Assembly: GCA_016490735.1 (NCBI GenBank)
Contig: JAEMWC010000165.1
Span: 591,001-655,000, forward strand
DNA: 64,000 bases
From: Pachyseris speciosa
Taxonomy: Eukaryota; Cnidaria; Anthozoa; Scleractinia; Pachyseridae
Direction: 5' to 3'
The position numbers and the translations under genes are program-made. The notes under the pieces are model-generated. The model was not told the DNA's origin. It saw only the letters and a list, made by a program, of their open reading frames with translations, and searched no databases. Positions 8,014-18,771 of this stretch are shown here, piece after piece. Each line of letters opens with the position of its first letter. The stretch's first letter is position 1.

Positions 8014-8975
8014 ATGTGTATGCAAAAATATTCCTATGATAATAAAGAATTAAATGTATCAATAGATTGTTATCTTGATGATAAAAATGATATATGGTTC
8101 AGAGGTAGAGACATTGCTACTATTCTCAACTATAAAAATCCGCGAAAAGCAATCAGAGATCATGTTGTATCTGATGATAAAATCTTGAGAGACCTCAAAA
8201 TTATCACAAATTCACAGGGGAACAAAACGGTCCCTCGTGCTGAGGCCACTGATTCACGGGGGAACAAAACGGTCCCTCGTGCTGAGGCCACTGATTCACG
8301 GGGGAACAAAACGTTCCCTCGTGCTGAGGCCACTGATTCACGGGGGAACAAAACGGTCCCTCGTGCTGAGGCCACTGATTCACGGGGGAACAAAACGTTC
8401 CTTCGTGCTGAGGCCACTGAAAAAACTTTCAAATGTTTTTTTATAAACGAATCAGGATTTTATTCACTTTTATTATCATCCAAAAAACAAGAAGCTGAAA
8501 AATTTAAACATTGGGTTACATCAAAAGTATTACCATCAATCAGAAAACAAGGATATTACAAGCAGTTCAACGACAGAAACAATAATATGCTATTGATTGA
8601 AAATGAAAATGATTTACACTACAAGATTGTATCATTTATCAGAAAAAAAAAATATGAAGATGCTTTAATGATTGCTGGTCTTGGGAAAATCAAATAAGCT
8701 TGAATATGAGAATCAAAAGTTATAACAAAGGATATATGGCTGGACAATGTGATTTGATGTTAATGAATCCAACTAGAAAATACAATGCTTTGTGTCTTGA
8801 ATTTAAAAGTCCAACAGGTGTGTACCAAGTGTCGGAAAAACAAACAATTATGAAACAGTTGTATGAAAAAAACAAGTGTAAATACATCATGAGCAATTGT
8901 TTTGAAGATTTAATTTATGAAATAACCAAGCACATGGAAGAAAGCAAATCTTATTTATCACGAAGAGGAAAATAA
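8011..8975 (+). pseudogene. BRO-N domain protein fused to a VRR-NUC nuclease, one frameshift
   Basis: Residues ~5-65 and ~145-185 form a BRO-N domain: WFRGRDIATILNYKNPRKAI, then FINESGFYSLLLSSKKQEAE and WVTSKVLPSIRKQGYY. BRO-N domains bind DNA in viral antirepressor-like proteins. The C-terminal part is a VRR-NUC domain (PD-(D/E)xK nuclease): LHYKIVSFIR starts it, and after a frameshift near 8690-8705 it continues with YMAGQCDLML, LEFKSPTG and the downstream QVSEKQ, giving the Asp and ExK metal ligands. The ORF is split only there, so an original single protein of ~320 residues is likely. A five-copy 42-bp repeat sits in the middle of the BRO-N domain (separate entry). It ends overlapping the convergent polymerase gene by about 25 bases. 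Likely early DNA processing or regulation; inference. Confidence 0.7.
8213..8420 (+). repeat. 42-bp tandem repeat (about 5 copies) inside the BRO-N domain
   Basis: Units begin at 8221, 8263, 8305, 8347 and 8389, exactly 42 bases apart, with only a few differences (GGTCCC versus GTTCCC, and one CTTCG in the last). Each unit adds 14 residues, GNKTVPRAEATDSR, so the main frame is kept; two other frames also stay open across it. It is much more GC-rich than the surrounding gene. Confidence 0.95.
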
Positions 8976-11900
8976 TCTAACCTATATATAATAAAGAGGT
9001 TAGTGTTTTCATACACTATTTTGCTATTTGGTAGCCAAAAATATTTATTGTTTCTGGCTATTATAATGTCCATAAGCCAAACTATGCCACTTTTCAGAAT
9101 ATATCTTTTGTCGTCGAAACAGGACAATGACACTTTATTGATTTCATAACTTCCCAACTCATGATTTTGACTCCTTATGGTTTTCATTCTATGATACAAC
9201 TGTTTATTCTCAAATAAGACATTCTTGTAATCCTCGTGAGCTATATCATTTTTAATGACAATCTTCTTGATGCCTTTTGCAGTTTTCCCGCCCTTCTGGT
9301 TATCTTTGACATAGCTGTACATCTTGGATCTCAATCCGATGAATTCAGTTATTGGAATTCCAGCAGCCTCATCCTTGAATTTACCAATCACTTTTTTGTT
9401 GGTTTTATCGAAGAACTGATTGTTTTCGGGATAGTCGCTGTTACCAAACTTATCTTTATTATTCCAAAAATCTTGATACACATCATCAGCTTCGATTTCA
9501 TAAGTTAAGCTATCCGTGTCTGTGAATAATAATTTAGCTTTATCTCCATACTTATTTTTGATGTAATTGTAATGAAAATCATACATCAGCGTTTTGCTTA
9601 AATCCAAGATACACATTCCCACCTATGCCGGCCTGTTGAGGAAAAGTGTTTCTTTAATCTTATGCACCGCCACAAGATTTTCATTGAAGATCTTACTGCT
9701 GACAAATGTTGGTTTAGATGTCATTTTCAACAATTTTTTTTCATCCGTCACAAGTCTGACATCAACTCTCTTTCTAAGATTCTCCATTGTTTTACCGAAA
9801 ACTGAATTATTCATTAACTTGAAAAAGTCTTTCTCAAATGCATTTTTCGCACTTGTTCTTTTTACTGTATTAAAATCAATATATTGTTTCAACCAAGGAG
9901 ACTGATTGAATTCAAGTACTCTATGAACTTTTGTAACTTTCAATCCAAGATCCATATACAGTTGAAGATTTCTGTAATGAAGAACATACTTCTCCTTATT
10001 TTTCAAAGTTGGAATGAGTTTATGAACTAAACCAGTTGATATATTGTATTTGTCTGCTATTTTTTTTACAATAGTCAGATAGCATGCTTTCAGTTAATTT
10101 AATCTTTTCAGGTCCAAGTGGGTAATCTTTATGAAGATCATGTAATTCTTTATTATATTCAAGATCAACTTCAAGAATTAAACCTTTTTTACTGTCTTCT
10201 TTGTATTTAGCCAGGTCTAACTCATTAATCTGTTTTTCTGTCATCCATCTAAAGCCTCCTGTTGGTAAATACTGACTCATTGCCCAACCATACAAATTAT
10301 TAGCATCAAGATACATGATGTATTTTGAGGGCGCCTTCTCATCATACTCTTTCATGTACTTATTATTTGCTTTTCCATATCGATTGGCAATATAACTGAT
10401 TCCACCACGCATTCCTTTTTCAATAAACTGAAACATATCAATATCTATCATTAACTCCAGTTTGATATCAGTCATCTTTAACATAGCATCCCATGATAAC
10501 CCAGGAGATGTGAAATAATGACAAGGGTCTAACTTGTAGTATTCAAGACAGGTTTTTCGAAAGTTTTCAAATACATCGGTCAATAGCAGGATGTCAGATT
10601 TAAGGTACAAATCATGATATTCACCCATATTTTTTATTTTGAATGTATTCCAAACGTTTTGAGCATGTTGATAATCTTCATCTGAAACGTGTTCATTGTT
10701 TAATATGCTGTAAAACTCTTCTTTTGATGGTAGCTTTTCATTGAATTTTTCAAATTAATCCATATAGTCATATGGGTAGACTCCCTTTTGAGACATCAAA
10801 TCAAGCTTCTCACCTTTGAATTTTTGAGAGGTATATTTTAATGATTCTTTTGGCAGATTACTCACTAGTTTTTCCAAACTTGAGCTCATGAATTGAAAAC
10901 TATCAATGAAGGTTGCCAAGCATGAAAGCCATGTATTTTTCCATATTATTGGGAATCGCATTGATGTTCATTTGACACTTTTCACCTCTCTTATTTGTGT
11001 AATTGTGATTTTTGACTATCTCGCCAATTTCTTGCATTATGAAATGGCTGTCATAACCTCTGAGATTATGGAATATAACAGGAATTTTTTCAGTTATTTT
11101 AAAATTGAGATTACAATCTTGATGAGCTGATCCTCTGTATTTTCCAGTTATATGACAGTGATCTCTGACTTTTATATCTGTGTCAGTATACTTTTTATCA
11201 CAAATATGACAACTATCAGCTTTTTGAAATTCCTTTTCATTATCCATTGTTATTTTCAGTGGTTTGTTAAACTCCTTTTTTATAACATTTTTGCAATATT
11301 CAACTTCCTCCAACATGGCTTCCATAAATTTGTACACAGCTTTTCACCTCTATATATTTTCAGTGATTTGGTGTATTTATCATCATAACAACAAACAACC
11401 TTGTATCCGTAACCACAGTCTGTATGCTTTTGATAAGCTTCAGTGTATGATTTATCATTATTGGGTTGGCATCCAGACACTTTTTCTGTGATAGCCTCAA
11501 AATCAGCATATATGACGAATGGTACTGGTAGTTTTTTGTGGAAATTACTGAATTTCAATGTTGTTATCTTTAGTCGGCATTTTAATGGCTTGTGTACCAT
11601 TGATCTGAATGCAGTTTTCTTTGTGATTAATAAGTATTTTTTCAGAAATGAAACACTGCAAACAATGCATACAAAAGTGTTTTCTTTCCTTGTGCTTCGT
11701 TTTATTATACATGAATCTGCCAAAATCTTTAATTAAAACATAGTGTTTGTTTTCATTTTCTGTGATCAATAGCAGATTTAAACAGTCTTCATTCTTCTCT
11801 TCTGATACATAAATTGGATATGGTTGTTTGTTTTCATAACCAAATACATTGATATTTATACTGTTTTGTTTCTCAATTTTATTGTACTGTTTGACTGCAA

Positions 11901-12909
11901 CTGGAAATTCAATTCCTGAATAATCTAACTTATCAATATATTGTCTGTCAGACTTTTTTATTCTCTGTGGGAATTTAGCTTGTGGATTTAAATATCTGAT
12001 ATGACACCATCTGAAGCATTCATTGTCATCATTCTTCAAATTGATCAATCCCTTCTTGCTGTTTCTGAGTTCTTGCGGCAGCTTAATATATGATGAACCT
12101 TTCATTGGATTATATATCACAACATTGAGATAATGACTGTCAACAGATTGCACAACCCATCCAGATCCCTCAGATATCCAAACAGCTACCTTGTTTAATA
12201 TATTTTGTTGTGTTGCTTGGAGAGTAGATTTGATTTCATTATTATTTATTATTGTTTGAGTTGGACTGTTAAAATATGCTGTCTTAAACATTATTTCACC
12301 ATCTGATATTTTTGTGAATGTTACCTTTAGTGTTTCGACAAAGTTTAGTTCTTTCATTGATTTCAGTAGATTTTTGATGTGTTTTTCAATATCCTTTTGC
12401 GTCTTTTTTAGTTGCATAAGTGGGTCTTTGTTGTTTTTCAACTCAATTGGGTATGATTTTGTGTAACCTTTTAGAGCTTTATTAGTTTCCTCTATTTTAG
12501 TCTTTTGATTAGACATCAGATTTTGATACTTTTTGTCGATCTTTTATGATTTTTTCTTCTCGAAAGGTTCATCAATCTTAAATTGATCAGATATTAGTTT
12601 TTGATACCTTCCATCGATACTATTTGATTTTTCCTTGATACGTTTCTCTTTTGTCGACACTTTCTTCATTGCTTTCTCGTGAGTATAAACCACCTTACTT
12701 GGCGCCGGTTTAACCACATTTTGCTTCATCAACATTTTGATAAGCTGAGATTTTGATAATTTTTTAAGATCACTCTTATTCATTTCTATATTATATTTAG
12801 ATATTTTTTTATTACCGAGAACCATCTGGCGCGACTCAGTCTTATTTTGGCGATTAACCTTCTCTCTTACGCTTTCTATAGCGTGGACATTCTTCTTTTT
12901 CTCCAACAT
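8951..12909 (-). pseudogene. polB: Protein-primed family B DNA polymerase of the Polinton, several lesions
   Basis: Replicates the linear element from a terminal protein primer. From the ATG at 12907-12909: a SAP-like helix DLKKLSKSQLIKMLM (about 12,740-12,780), a conserved N-terminal domain with GSGWVVQSVDSHYLN (about 12,120-12,165), a zinc finger-like CMHCLQCF...H...C (about 11,625-11,675), exonuclease motif FVIYADFE (about 11,515), a CHIC...DHCHITGKYRG endonuclease VII-like zinc insertion (about 11,135-11,220), FHNLRGYDSHF (exo II), YHDLYLKSDILLL (exo III), motif A YLDANNLYG (about 10,300), motif B KLMNNSVFGKTMEN (about 9,790) and motif C TDTDSLTYE (about 9,510). In-frame stops lie at about 12,544, 10,755 and 9,623; frame changes lie near 11,570, 11,320, 10,930 and 10,050. 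No TCTA motif precedes its start. Confidence 0.9.
8976..8995 (+). promoter_or_regulatory. Orphan TCTA promoter-like site
   Basis: TCTAACCTATATATAATAAA follows the VRR-NUC stop immediately and closely copies the site at 7992, but no ATG or plus-strand ORF follows; the DNA downstream is the 3' end of the polymerase gene. It may mark a lost gene. Confidence 0.4.
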
Positions 12910-13440
12910 CCTCCAATATACTATAGTAATATATCTTTAAGTACCTTTGTTTTTAAAAAATAACTATTGAAATTAGCCGTTTCTCAGGGAATACTAACTA
13001 AAAAAACATATACCGAAATCTGTTATTATAGGAGGAATACTCTTGATTAATACCCTTTATTGCCAAAACTATTGAAAATAGCGTTTCCCATTAATAATTT
13101 GCAAAAAACCCTGCCCCTCTTGATCTTTTCTCTTCGAGAAAATCTCAATTCACTGCCTCCAAAAAGCTTCGCTTTTTGTCCCCAATGCGATGAGGTTTAC
13201 CATTAAACGAAAATATATAGTTTTTTTATTTTTAAAAACGATATAGTTTTCAGATTGTTGTGACAAATATAAAAATTGCAAACCCTTCCCCTCTTGAGAT
13301 TGTTTCTCTTCGAGAAAAATCTCAATTCACTGCCGCCAAGCTTCGCGATGTGTGGACCATATATTGAAAAAAAAATTGATATTTTAAGTGAAACCATTAT
13401 TTGAAAAAACAGTAAAACCATTTTTTGAAAAATGATCTCG
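12910..13440. other. Subterminal region and probable right end of the Polinton
   Basis: No ORF of note. AT-rich DNA with two related ~80-90 bp blocks (separate entry). The true terminus cannot be fixed because the partner terminal repeat lies outside the window; it is placed near 13,440 only because host-like sequence with different composition starts there. Confidence 0.4.
13101..13350. repeat. Two subterminal repeats with hairpins
   Basis: Copy A (about 13,101-13,190) and copy B (about 13,277-13,350) share CCCCTCTTGA, TCTCTTCGAGAAAA, ATCTCAATTCACTGCC and AAGCTTCGC. Copy B forms a hairpin GAGATT-TTTCTC-TTC-GAGAAA-AATCTC. Copy A has a second hairpin AAAAAGC-TTC-GCTTTTT. Both loops are TTC. 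The location beyond the polymerase gene suggests a role at the element end. Confidence 0.7.
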
Positions 13441-13772
13441 TACCCCCATGTCCTATACTACTTTCGTCGTTATAACTGGATGACGTTTTACCACTGAGAA
13501 TCATTAATTGAAGAATCTTCCTCGGGAGACATGGGAAGTATTAAACAGTAAAACTATCAAGGCACTTTTTTTGTATGCTTAGCCAAGCAACCATTATGAG
13601 CAAATGGTGCTATTATATATATGCAGCTTTGTGTTCCGAGTGATTGCTGACCGACTTTATTACCAGGTCAGTTCTCCTTTTGTCATTTCTTCGAAAATTT
13701 ATGTCAAATTATTGGAGACGTTGAGTTGACGGCACACCAACATGTTGGTGATGACGAAACGAGCATACTTAC

Positions 13773-13932
13773 TTGGCATTCGTTGCCTGTAGTTTGAAAT
13801 ACAATTCATTGCTGCCAGTAAGGCGGAACTGTATGAACCCAGTATTTCCCAATCCAGTTGGGCAGTCAACAGCCTTGAAATTGATTTCCCATAATCCACT
13901 GCCACTCTTAGGAGGAAGAAGCGCCAGATCTC
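13773..13932 (-). CDS. Expansin-like gene, downstream exon (linker/C-terminal domain start)
   Basis: A 160-bp exon bounded by an acceptor (CGTCAG at 13,938-13,933) and a donor (GTAAGT at 13,772-13,767). It encodes DLALLPPKSGSGLWEINFK, then AVDCPTGLGNTGFIQFRL and TGSNELYFKLQATNAK. The GxWxINxKxVDCP and GSNxYxKLQxxN patterns match the junction between the double-psi barrel and the beta-sandwich of expansin-like proteins, which loosen polysaccharide networks. The exon starts with two bases of a codon; the upstream exon at 15,811-16,054 ends with one base, and together they give Gly. The rest of the C-terminal domain is not found before the Polinton end, so a further exon is expected beyond it or lost. 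The second Asp of the usual GDLDL motif is Ala here. Confidence 0.6.
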
Positions 13933-14750
13933 CTGACGATTACAAAAGTAAGCAAAAATATTTACTACATTAGGTATCTCAATCAACAAACTGGTCTTTA
14001 ACTTGAGTTGCTTGGTGACAGCCAACAAAGCATAAAGTAAGACCTCATAAAACAACTCTCCTTAGCAGGCTTGGTGAAATACAGAAACATACCGAGAAAA
14101 GCTTGAGACGAAGTAAGCTGGTCATACGTTCAGCTATTTTTTTTTTATTTATTTCAATTGTCCAACAAAACGTCTTCCAAATCATTGTAAAAGACACCAA
14201 AAATATATAATGGCGTGTCTTAATTAAACGATGAAGCTTTCAAAACGGCGTTACATATGGTTGCTAATTTTATAAATCAACTGAGTATCTTAACCCTTTG
14301 ACTACCAATTTATTTCATTTTTTTTAGTAAATTTTTAGTGATAATTAGTCTGGAGGACTTATCGTCTCAATTTTAGGAGTTGCGATGGAAATAACAGCGG
14401 GCTTGTTTCACTGTGGGCTCACTCTAAAGGTGTGACGTCACGCACATTAGCGGCTGTTGTTCGTTTACCGAGTCAACAAGCTTGATTGTGGTAAATTTTC
14501 CGCTTTATGAGGTTTTTTCGAGCCATTTTCCTCCACAAAGGCCCCCAGGCTGGCATCCTTAAGCTGGAATGTGGGTAAAGGCAAGCCTTTGAAAGAAGCC
14601 AGAGGTGAGAGACGGTTTCTTGCTGAATGAGACGCTAAATCTGCTTCGTAGCCAATATGGCGGTGGATGGCCGAAGCTGTCTCTCTGCTAACTTTGTGGA
14701 AGGATTCCAGGGCCTACCAAGGCAATTTGGGCTAGTTTTGACTGGTAAAA

Positions 14751-15706
14751 AGTTCAATCGACGTCATATTTTACTGGTAGTACTGGGTGGCCCGACACTT
14801 ACAAAAAAACTTGGAAATAGGAAATGGAAGGGTTCTATGTTCCTGGAATAGTTGACGGTCCCAGAATTCTTTTGGGGCGTGAAAAAGACAACTTGAGATA
14901 CGCGAGATTGGCTCCAATAAAATGGCTAAAGCGTGGCTTGCGGAAAAAGTGAGAGGAAAATTTCCGTCCAGATGCCAAGAGCTGGCTTTCAGGTTTGCTG
15001 TAAATGTAGAATTTTGATTTTTGGGCAATGTTTTTTATTAAAAAGTTGACCACGAAAATGTGTAATTTTTGGTGTTCTTCTTTGGTCAAAAGACTGGCAT
15101 TTTGGGCTTTGCTGCCCAAAAAACTGTGCTATGCAGCGGAATTCGGGTATTGTTGTCGGTTTTTTGGATTTGATAATTGCAAAAAGCACCATTTAGTGCT
15201 ATTTTCACATTATTATGTCTTTGTGACAAAATTTAAACAAGAAATAAATCATAAAAGCAAAAGCGGTATAAGTTCAATCGACGTCATATTTTCCTGGTAG
15301 TACTGGGTGGCCCGACACTTACAAAAAAACTTGGAAATAGGAAATGGAAGGGTTCTATGTTCCTGGAATAGTTGACGTTCCCAGAATTCTTTTGGGGCGT
15401 GAAAAAGACAACTTGAGATACGCGAGATTGGCTCCAATAAAATGGCTAAAGCGTGGCTTGCGGAAAAAGTGAGAGGAAAATTTCCGTCCAGATGCCAAGA
15501 GCTGGCTTTCAGGTTTTCTGTAAATGTAGAATTTTGATTTTTGGGCAATGTTTTTTATTAAAAAGTTGACCACGAAAATGTGTAATTTTTGGTGTTCTTC
15601 TTTGGTCAAAAGACTGGCATTTTGGGCTTTGCTGCCAAAAAAACTGTGCTATGCAGCGGAATTCGGGTATTGTTGTCGGTTTTTTGGATTTGATAATTGC
15701 AAAAAG
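14751..15706. repeat. 436-bp tandem direct duplication
   Basis: 14,751-15,186 and 15,271-15,706 are nearly identical at a fixed offset of 520 bases, with only a handful of substitutions (for example GACGGTCCC versus GACGTTCCC). An 84-bp spacer separates them. ORFs on either strand are duplicated with them and are not recognisable genes. The duplication lies within the expansin-like intron. Confidence 0.95.
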
Positions 15707-15810
15707 TATGTAATAACATCGAAAGATCACTGAACTGTTTTCAATTCTATTGCACTGTTAAGTAGGAAACAAAGCAAACTATGGCATGAGGTAGGAATTC
15801 ATAATCAGAC

Positions 15811-16054
15811 CTTGATTTAACGAATCGTCCTGGTCGACAACAATCCCGTCCAGAGTACCCTCCACGGGGGGAGCGCCGTCCAGGTCTGCAGCAGAAGGCT
15901 TTCCACTCCCAGTTATCTTCAAGCATACTCCACATCCTAAAGAGGACTGGAAGTCATCTTTGGAGGCGGCTACAGGCATTATTCCAGGGGTCTTAACAAC
16001 TGATGGAGGCACGTCCATAGAGCATGCATTTTTACCACCATTGACGTACTTTGC
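15811..16054 (-). CDS. Expansin-like gene, upstream exon (double-psi beta-barrel)
   Basis: A 244-bp open stretch starting after TTTCAAG (acceptor at about 16,055) and ending before GTCTGA at 15,810. It encodes VNGGKNACSMDVPPS, GIMPVAASKDDFQSSLG, CGVCLKITGSGKP and GTLDGIVVDQDDSLNQ. The GGxxACS, CGxCxKITG and VVDQ blocks are typical of the expansin/DPBB fold. The loop that usually reads VVDQCxxCKxGDLDL lacks both Cys (replaced by Asp and Leu). The phase fits the exon at 13,773-13,932. The N-terminal exon with a signal peptide was not found. The donor is not ideal, so a decaying gene copy is possible. Expansin-like genes are known from several invertebrates. Confidence 0.6.
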
Positions 16055-18689
16055 CTTGAAAGCAAAAAGTCAGCATTGTAGAACACACTATCAGCAATGG
16101 GTCATGAACGGACAGCCTCCGCATTCTTTTGTACACGTTTTGGTGTTTTTCTTTCTTAAGAAAATGACTTTGATAACCCCGTTTCCATAGATAGTGACTT
16201 TTGGATGTTTGGGGGTTGTTGTTGTTTTGTGGTAAATATATTTGCATATTAGCTTTCATCGTTAATCCAAATTAACTTTGTTCATCCAAGATGGTGGATC
16301 CAATATGACATCTTGCAGAGGAAACAATGACTAATATCATTGAGAATACGAAATTAGAGAGAAAATCTGCTGGAACATAAAACTCAAAGAGCAAATGCAA
16401 TCAGCCCAAAAGAAGAACAAATGGATTATTAGAGGTATTTAGTATTGACAAACCACAACCCTTGATTACGGTATTTTTACATTTTCACACTGCTCGAGAA
16501 AGCACCGTAACGTTAGAAAGCTGGCCACGCAGCAGAAATACAGCTCCATTAAGGGTCAATTTGTTTTTATACATAAGGCACAACTTTTGCCCGTTCACAT
16601 ACAAACGTCAATAAACTACTTGAACCTGGAGGGACTATGTATCCGCGATATTAAAGAGATGACTCTCCATTTTGGTCAGTTTGCTAACAGTAAGGCGCTT
16701 TTTCAGCAACGTTTTTCTTTATTACCTAGCCTAAATGAAAATGTAGTGTTCAGCTGTCTTAAAGGAAAATTGCTTCTTACCTTTCCCGTAGATAAACTTA
16801 CAAATCGATTGTACACGGCCTTTACGTTATCAAGTGTTGTGTCTCTCTTCACCACCGCTCCATTCTGTTGATGTCAAAAATTGTCTTAAATGTCTAAGAC
16901 TGTAAGTTTGCTTTAAACGCAATGTTTACAAACAGTGCATGCGCATCCGAAGGGCACTCTTATCTGGAAGAAAGTGACGTTTTTTTATATGCCTGTGCAA
17001 ATCACAGTGTTAATGATATTTGAGTGAAACGCTTGGGCAAACTTAAATGGCTCCTTTTGTTTTTCGCTTGCATTGGCCTTTGTCAGTCAGGTGTTGCAAG
17101 GTTTAAAACTGTCAATAAACGACACTTATTGTAAGACTGGAGTGATCGATTGTATTATCATTTATGAGAATTTTCTCTCAATTCGGAGTAAACATTTGGA
17201 GCGAGTATTCAATTTCAGTATTAGTTTATCCCTTGGGTAGGGTAAAGTTTGAAGAAAAACCTTTAAAACAATTTTCTGTCAACGCAATTCTGGATTATCA
17301 CTTTCTTAATATTCTAAGCAAGTTGGAAACGCTTACCTCTTCAACTAGAGCAAGGATAAATAACAGACACCACCAGCTAGAACTTGTAAATTTGTTGACT
17401 GACATTTGCGCTTTCTAAATGAATAAAAAAAACGAATGTTACTTATTTTCAATTGGTTTCTCGGCACTACATGGAATGATCACACCATGCTTAAGTTACT
17501 GACCCTGGTTCTCCCTAAGTTGCGGTATAATATTCCAACAGAATGAGGCGCTAAAAAACTAAACCCATGGGGTGTTAGGGGGAGTCTGACTAATCACTAA
17601 ATTGTTTGATAAGTTTTAGAAATTTCAAAGAGAACTGATGAGCAGCAAATACAAGATAGCGACTTAATTTCACTGAGGTGTTGTAGCAGTGCACATTAGG
17701 ATAGCTGCTGAATACTCGCCACTGTTACTACGTGGTCGAGCTTTACTTGACCCAAGCAATAACATTTTTTGGTCTCGCATTGGTATATGAAACAGCCAGT
17801 AGAGTCTATCAATCCAGAATCTTTGTTTAATTAGTATAGCTATCATCTTTGTCTCTTTACTGTGATCGAAATCAAAAGAAGGCCTCGTGACATGAAAACG
17901 GCATAAATTAAAGGCTGTGCGTGAAGGAAAACTATTAAAATCGTGGGTACGTCTTCAACAAATTGCGAAAAAAGAAAAGTGGGAAATCGATGTAAATTAA
18001 AAGACTCTAGTTTTAGCTATGAGTAGACTTAACTTTCTTAGCGAAGGCGATTAAAATTGAGATACACAATAAACAAACTATTCTTCAATAAAGAAATGGT
18101 TAGTTTGAAATTCTGTGAGATATAAGAGAATGAATGTTTAAATAATGGTGTAGAATGGAGACTAATATTTTTTTTAGTGGTAATCTTACCTTAACTTTGC
18201 TGTTTCGCACTAACTACATGTCCCAAGCAATGGTTTTAACCGTTATTTACCATTTGAAATATGTGAAAAAGGTTCCCTCGCTCTCCTCAAAGTATTAAAT
18301 AATTACTATACCTTCTAGTATCACCGTAGGTCACCAGGGCATCACAGTTGCCTCACCGAAGCAGGTTACTGCAAACAGGTCTAACACGAGTACTTGACTT
18401 TTTTCAACCAGTGTGAAGTTGAAACCATTGTTCAAGCGGAGCTTGATTACACTTATGGCGCGTTCTGAAAATCATTTCCACGACTTTGTTTGTTTCGGTG
18501 TTCGTTCGTTTGTTCCTTTGTTGTTTGTTTGTTACTTTGTTCAATATTCCCTATTGACAATTCGGTAATAAAACGAATGCCGCCTTAGCCAAGCCTAGGA
18601 AGCACAGCGATTAAGTCGGCAATTGCAAGCAATTTTCTTGTAGGGTAAATTTTCTGGTCTCACTTTTTACCAAAAGATAACCAGCGGGG
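16055..18689. other. No recognisable gene
   Basis: AT-rich intergenic or intronic DNA. The 95-codon ORF at 16,587-16,871 has no recognisable domain or splice context. Small GTTGTTGTTGTTTTG microsatellite near 16,218. Confidence 0.5.
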
Positions 18690-18771
18690 TCTGGGTCTGT
18701 CATGGCCGAGTGAAGACGTAAGCGAAACCACTCCCGCCTTATTCGTTATTTCTGGTGCAGCTATTCCTTGT

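Noticed and set aside
8160..8446. Long ORFs in other frames and on the other strand across the 42-bp repeat
   Set aside because: They exist only because the unit length is a multiple of three and lacks stops; the BRO-N frame has recognisable domain sequence on both sides.
1..13440. Adenovirus or giant-virus insertion
   Set aside because: The combination of protein-primed polymerase, rve integrase with chromodomain, adenain-like protease and packaging ATPase is that of Polinton/Maverick elements.
14771..15730. Several 60-99 codon minus-strand ORFs
   Set aside because: They repeat because of the tandem duplication, contain no recognisable domain and lie in the expansin-like intron.
17630..17670. 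CTGATGAG near 17,636 as another hammerhead
   Set aside because: No GAAAC follows at a suitable distance and no stem I pairing is seen.
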